Source: Bacteroidales bacterium
GTDB taxonomy: Bacteria > Bacteroidota > Bacteroidia > Bacteroidales > SMBSF77
Direction: 5' to 3'
Length of the DNA stretch: 6,747 nucleotides
Assembly (NCBI GenBank): GCA_021106655.1
Contig: JAIOTT010000032.1
Coordinates: 1 to 6,747 of the forward strand
Shown here: positions 6,182 to 6,747 of the stretch, one piece after another
How positions within the stretch are numbered: the first letter of the stretch is position 1
Layout: each line of letters begins with the position of its first letter
Made by a program: the position numbers and the translations under genes
The notes under the pieces: generated by a model
The model's database searches: none
Told to the model about the DNA's origin: nothing
What the model saw: only the letters and a program-made list of their open reading frames with translations

Positions 6182-6223
6182 GGTTGCGGGTTGCGGGTTG
6201 CGAGTTGCGGGTTGCGAGTTTGG
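6182..6223 (+). repeat. Tandem heptanucleotide repeat GGTTGCG / AGTTGCG
   Basis: Five 7-bp units follow without gaps: GGTTGCG at 6182, 6189 and 6196, AGTTGCG at 6203 and GGTTGCG at 6210. A sixth degenerate unit, AGTTTGG, is at 6217-6223. The block is G-rich in an otherwise AT-rich spacer. It is similar in style (short G/T-rich units with one alternating purine) to the 16-bp array at 803-882, but here no S23-type gene is attached. Confidence 0.93.
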
Positions 6224-6262
6224 GTTTGAATGATTTAAACATATTAATTAATATTAACAAAA

Positions 6263-6294
6263 TTTGTTTTACCTTTGTGCTATAATTATATTTG
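6263..6294 (+). promoter_or_regulatory. Bacteroidota-type promoter for the ZapB-like gene
   Basis: TTTG (6263-6266), a 20-nt spacer, then TATATTTG (6287-6294). This is a full match to the TTTG / TAnnTTTG consensus. Transcription should begin near 6301, leaving a leader of about 18 nt before ATG 6319. It lies just downstream of the heptanucleotide repeat block. Confidence 0.7.
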
Positions 6295-6318
6295 CAAGAA
6301 ATTAAACAGTGATTTTGA

Positions 6319-6606
6319 ATGAAGGATGCAGATTCTATAATATCAGGGATCGAAGCTAAACTCCATAAGTTAATTCAGCTGCATCAACAAACAGAATTAG
6401 AAAAGAGTGAATTAGCGGTGAGAAATATTGAATCTCAGAAAACAATTGAATTACAAGAAGCAACAATTAAACAATTAGAAGAAGATCAAAAAAAACTTAA
6501 GATATCAAAAACAATTGAAACAAGTAAAGGATCACTTGATGCAAGACTTAAAATAAACGAGCTTGTGCGGGAAATTGATAAATGTATAGGATTATTAAAT
6601 AAATAA
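6319..6606 (+). CDS. ZapB-like coiled-coil cell-division protein
   Basis: 95 residues, with no signal or membrane segment. Residues about 10-65 form a charged coiled coil rich in E, K, Q and L. The C-terminus, L-K-I-N-E-L-V-R-E-I-D-K-C-I-G-L-L-N-K (77-95), is the conserved part I recognise from the small coiled-coil protein that normally precedes zapA in Bacteroidota. There the pair is thought to bind each other and stabilise the FtsZ ring, as ZapB does with ZapA; that role is inferred from gene context and shape, not from catalytic residues. ATG 6319 is preceded by a good promoter and no Shine-Dalgarno. The expected zapA does not follow: within a few bases of the stop the sequence changes character and a minus-strand signal-peptide gene faces it. 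The gene itself looks complete. Confidence 0.8.
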   Translation: MKDADSIISGIEAKLHKLIQLHQQTELEKSELAVRNIESQKTIELQEATIKQLEEDQKKLKISKTIETSKGSLDARLKINELVREIDKCIGLLNK

Positions 6607-6729
6607 AATTAACTTTGGAGCGGATATTTCTTTTTCTTGCTCGGCGCTTACAGTCGGCACAAACACCATGCTCATAAGCAGCATTGCCGCAAGCAACGTC
6701 CCTATTCCAAATTTTTTACTGTGTTTCAT
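6595..6729 (-). CDS. Start of a secreted protein, truncated at a sequence junction
   Basis: A 44-codon frame from ATG 6729. Residues 1-29 are a textbook signal peptide: basic M-K-H-S-K-K, a hydrophobic core at about 8-24, and V-S-A before E30. The mature part is only E-Q-E-K-E-I-S-A-P-K-L plus four residues and a stop that come from the 3' end of the convergent ZapB-like gene (overlap 6595-6606). The real protein was therefore surely longer and the frame is cut near 6610-6615. Upstream is GAGGTG at 6736-6741, spaced 6 nt from the ATG, a strong Shine-Dalgarno unlike anything else in the window. The style recalls secreted proteins of methanogenic archaea or Firmicutes; I cannot decide which. 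It was not recognised as a specific family. Confidence 0.55.
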   Translation of the reverse strand: MKHSKKFGIGTLLAAMLLMSMVFVPTVSAEQEKEISAPKLILFI

Positions 6730-6735
6730 TTATTT

Positions 6736-6741
6736 CACCTC
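6736..6741 (-). promoter_or_regulatory. Strong Shine-Dalgarno site (GAGGTG)
   Basis: GAGGTG, 6 nt before ATG 6729, fixes the start of the truncated secreted-protein gene. All other genes here lack such a site, as is normal for Bacteroidota, so this marks the segment as foreign in style. Confidence 0.6.
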
Positions 6742-6747
6742 ATAGTT

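Overview
The window looks like a low-GC Bacteroidota chromosome fragment, probably from a metagenomic contig. Four things point there: proteins recognisable as Bacteroidota forms (FtsE-type ATPase, DUF2851, a S23-type four-helix-bundle protein, a ZapB-like coiled coil), promoters of the TTTG / TAnnTTTG type, an almost complete lack of Shine-Dalgarno sites, and a lipoprotein with an acidic K-D-D-D stretch after its lipid cysteine.

Layout. Nearly everything is on the minus strand. Positions 1-311 hold the N-terminal part of ftsE, running off the left edge. Immediately upstream (336-716) is a small lipoprotein with a well-formed promoter at 752-782; the two are probably one transcript. Positions 803-1269 are a compact element: a S23/four-helix-bundle gene (877-1236) framed by arrays of a 16-bp repeat. 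The arrays are inverted relative to each other, five copies on one side and two on the other. It sits directly behind a membrane-anchored triple helix-hairpin-helix protein (1279-2226). A 286-bp spacer then carries a degenerate intergenic repeat. An AgcS-type sodium:amino-acid symporter with an unusual secretory-type N-terminus follows (2513-4171). Behind it lies the wreck of a two-TM potassium channel: the pore half is an intact reading frame (4396-4764), the regulatory RCK middle part is missing, and the last part of the TrkA-C domain survives in another frame (4289-4459). A DUF2851 protein (4843-6111) comes next.

The divergent spacer 6112-6318 holds a heptanucleotide repeat block (6182-6223) and a good promoter (6263-6294) for the only convincing Bacteroidota gene on the plus strand, a 95-aa ZapB-like coiled-coil protein (6319-6606). 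The last ~130 bases do not look like the rest. They are more G+C rich and encode, on the minus strand, a classical signal peptide behind a strong Shine-Dalgarno site, and that frame collapses where it meets the ZapB-like gene. This is either a recent junction with foreign DNA or an assembly chimera.

No single pathway joins these genes. FtsE and the ZapB-like protein both belong to cell division but lie at opposite ends. The most unusual structure is the S23 gene bounded by inverted repeat arrays, with similar gene-less repeat blocks elsewhere in the window.
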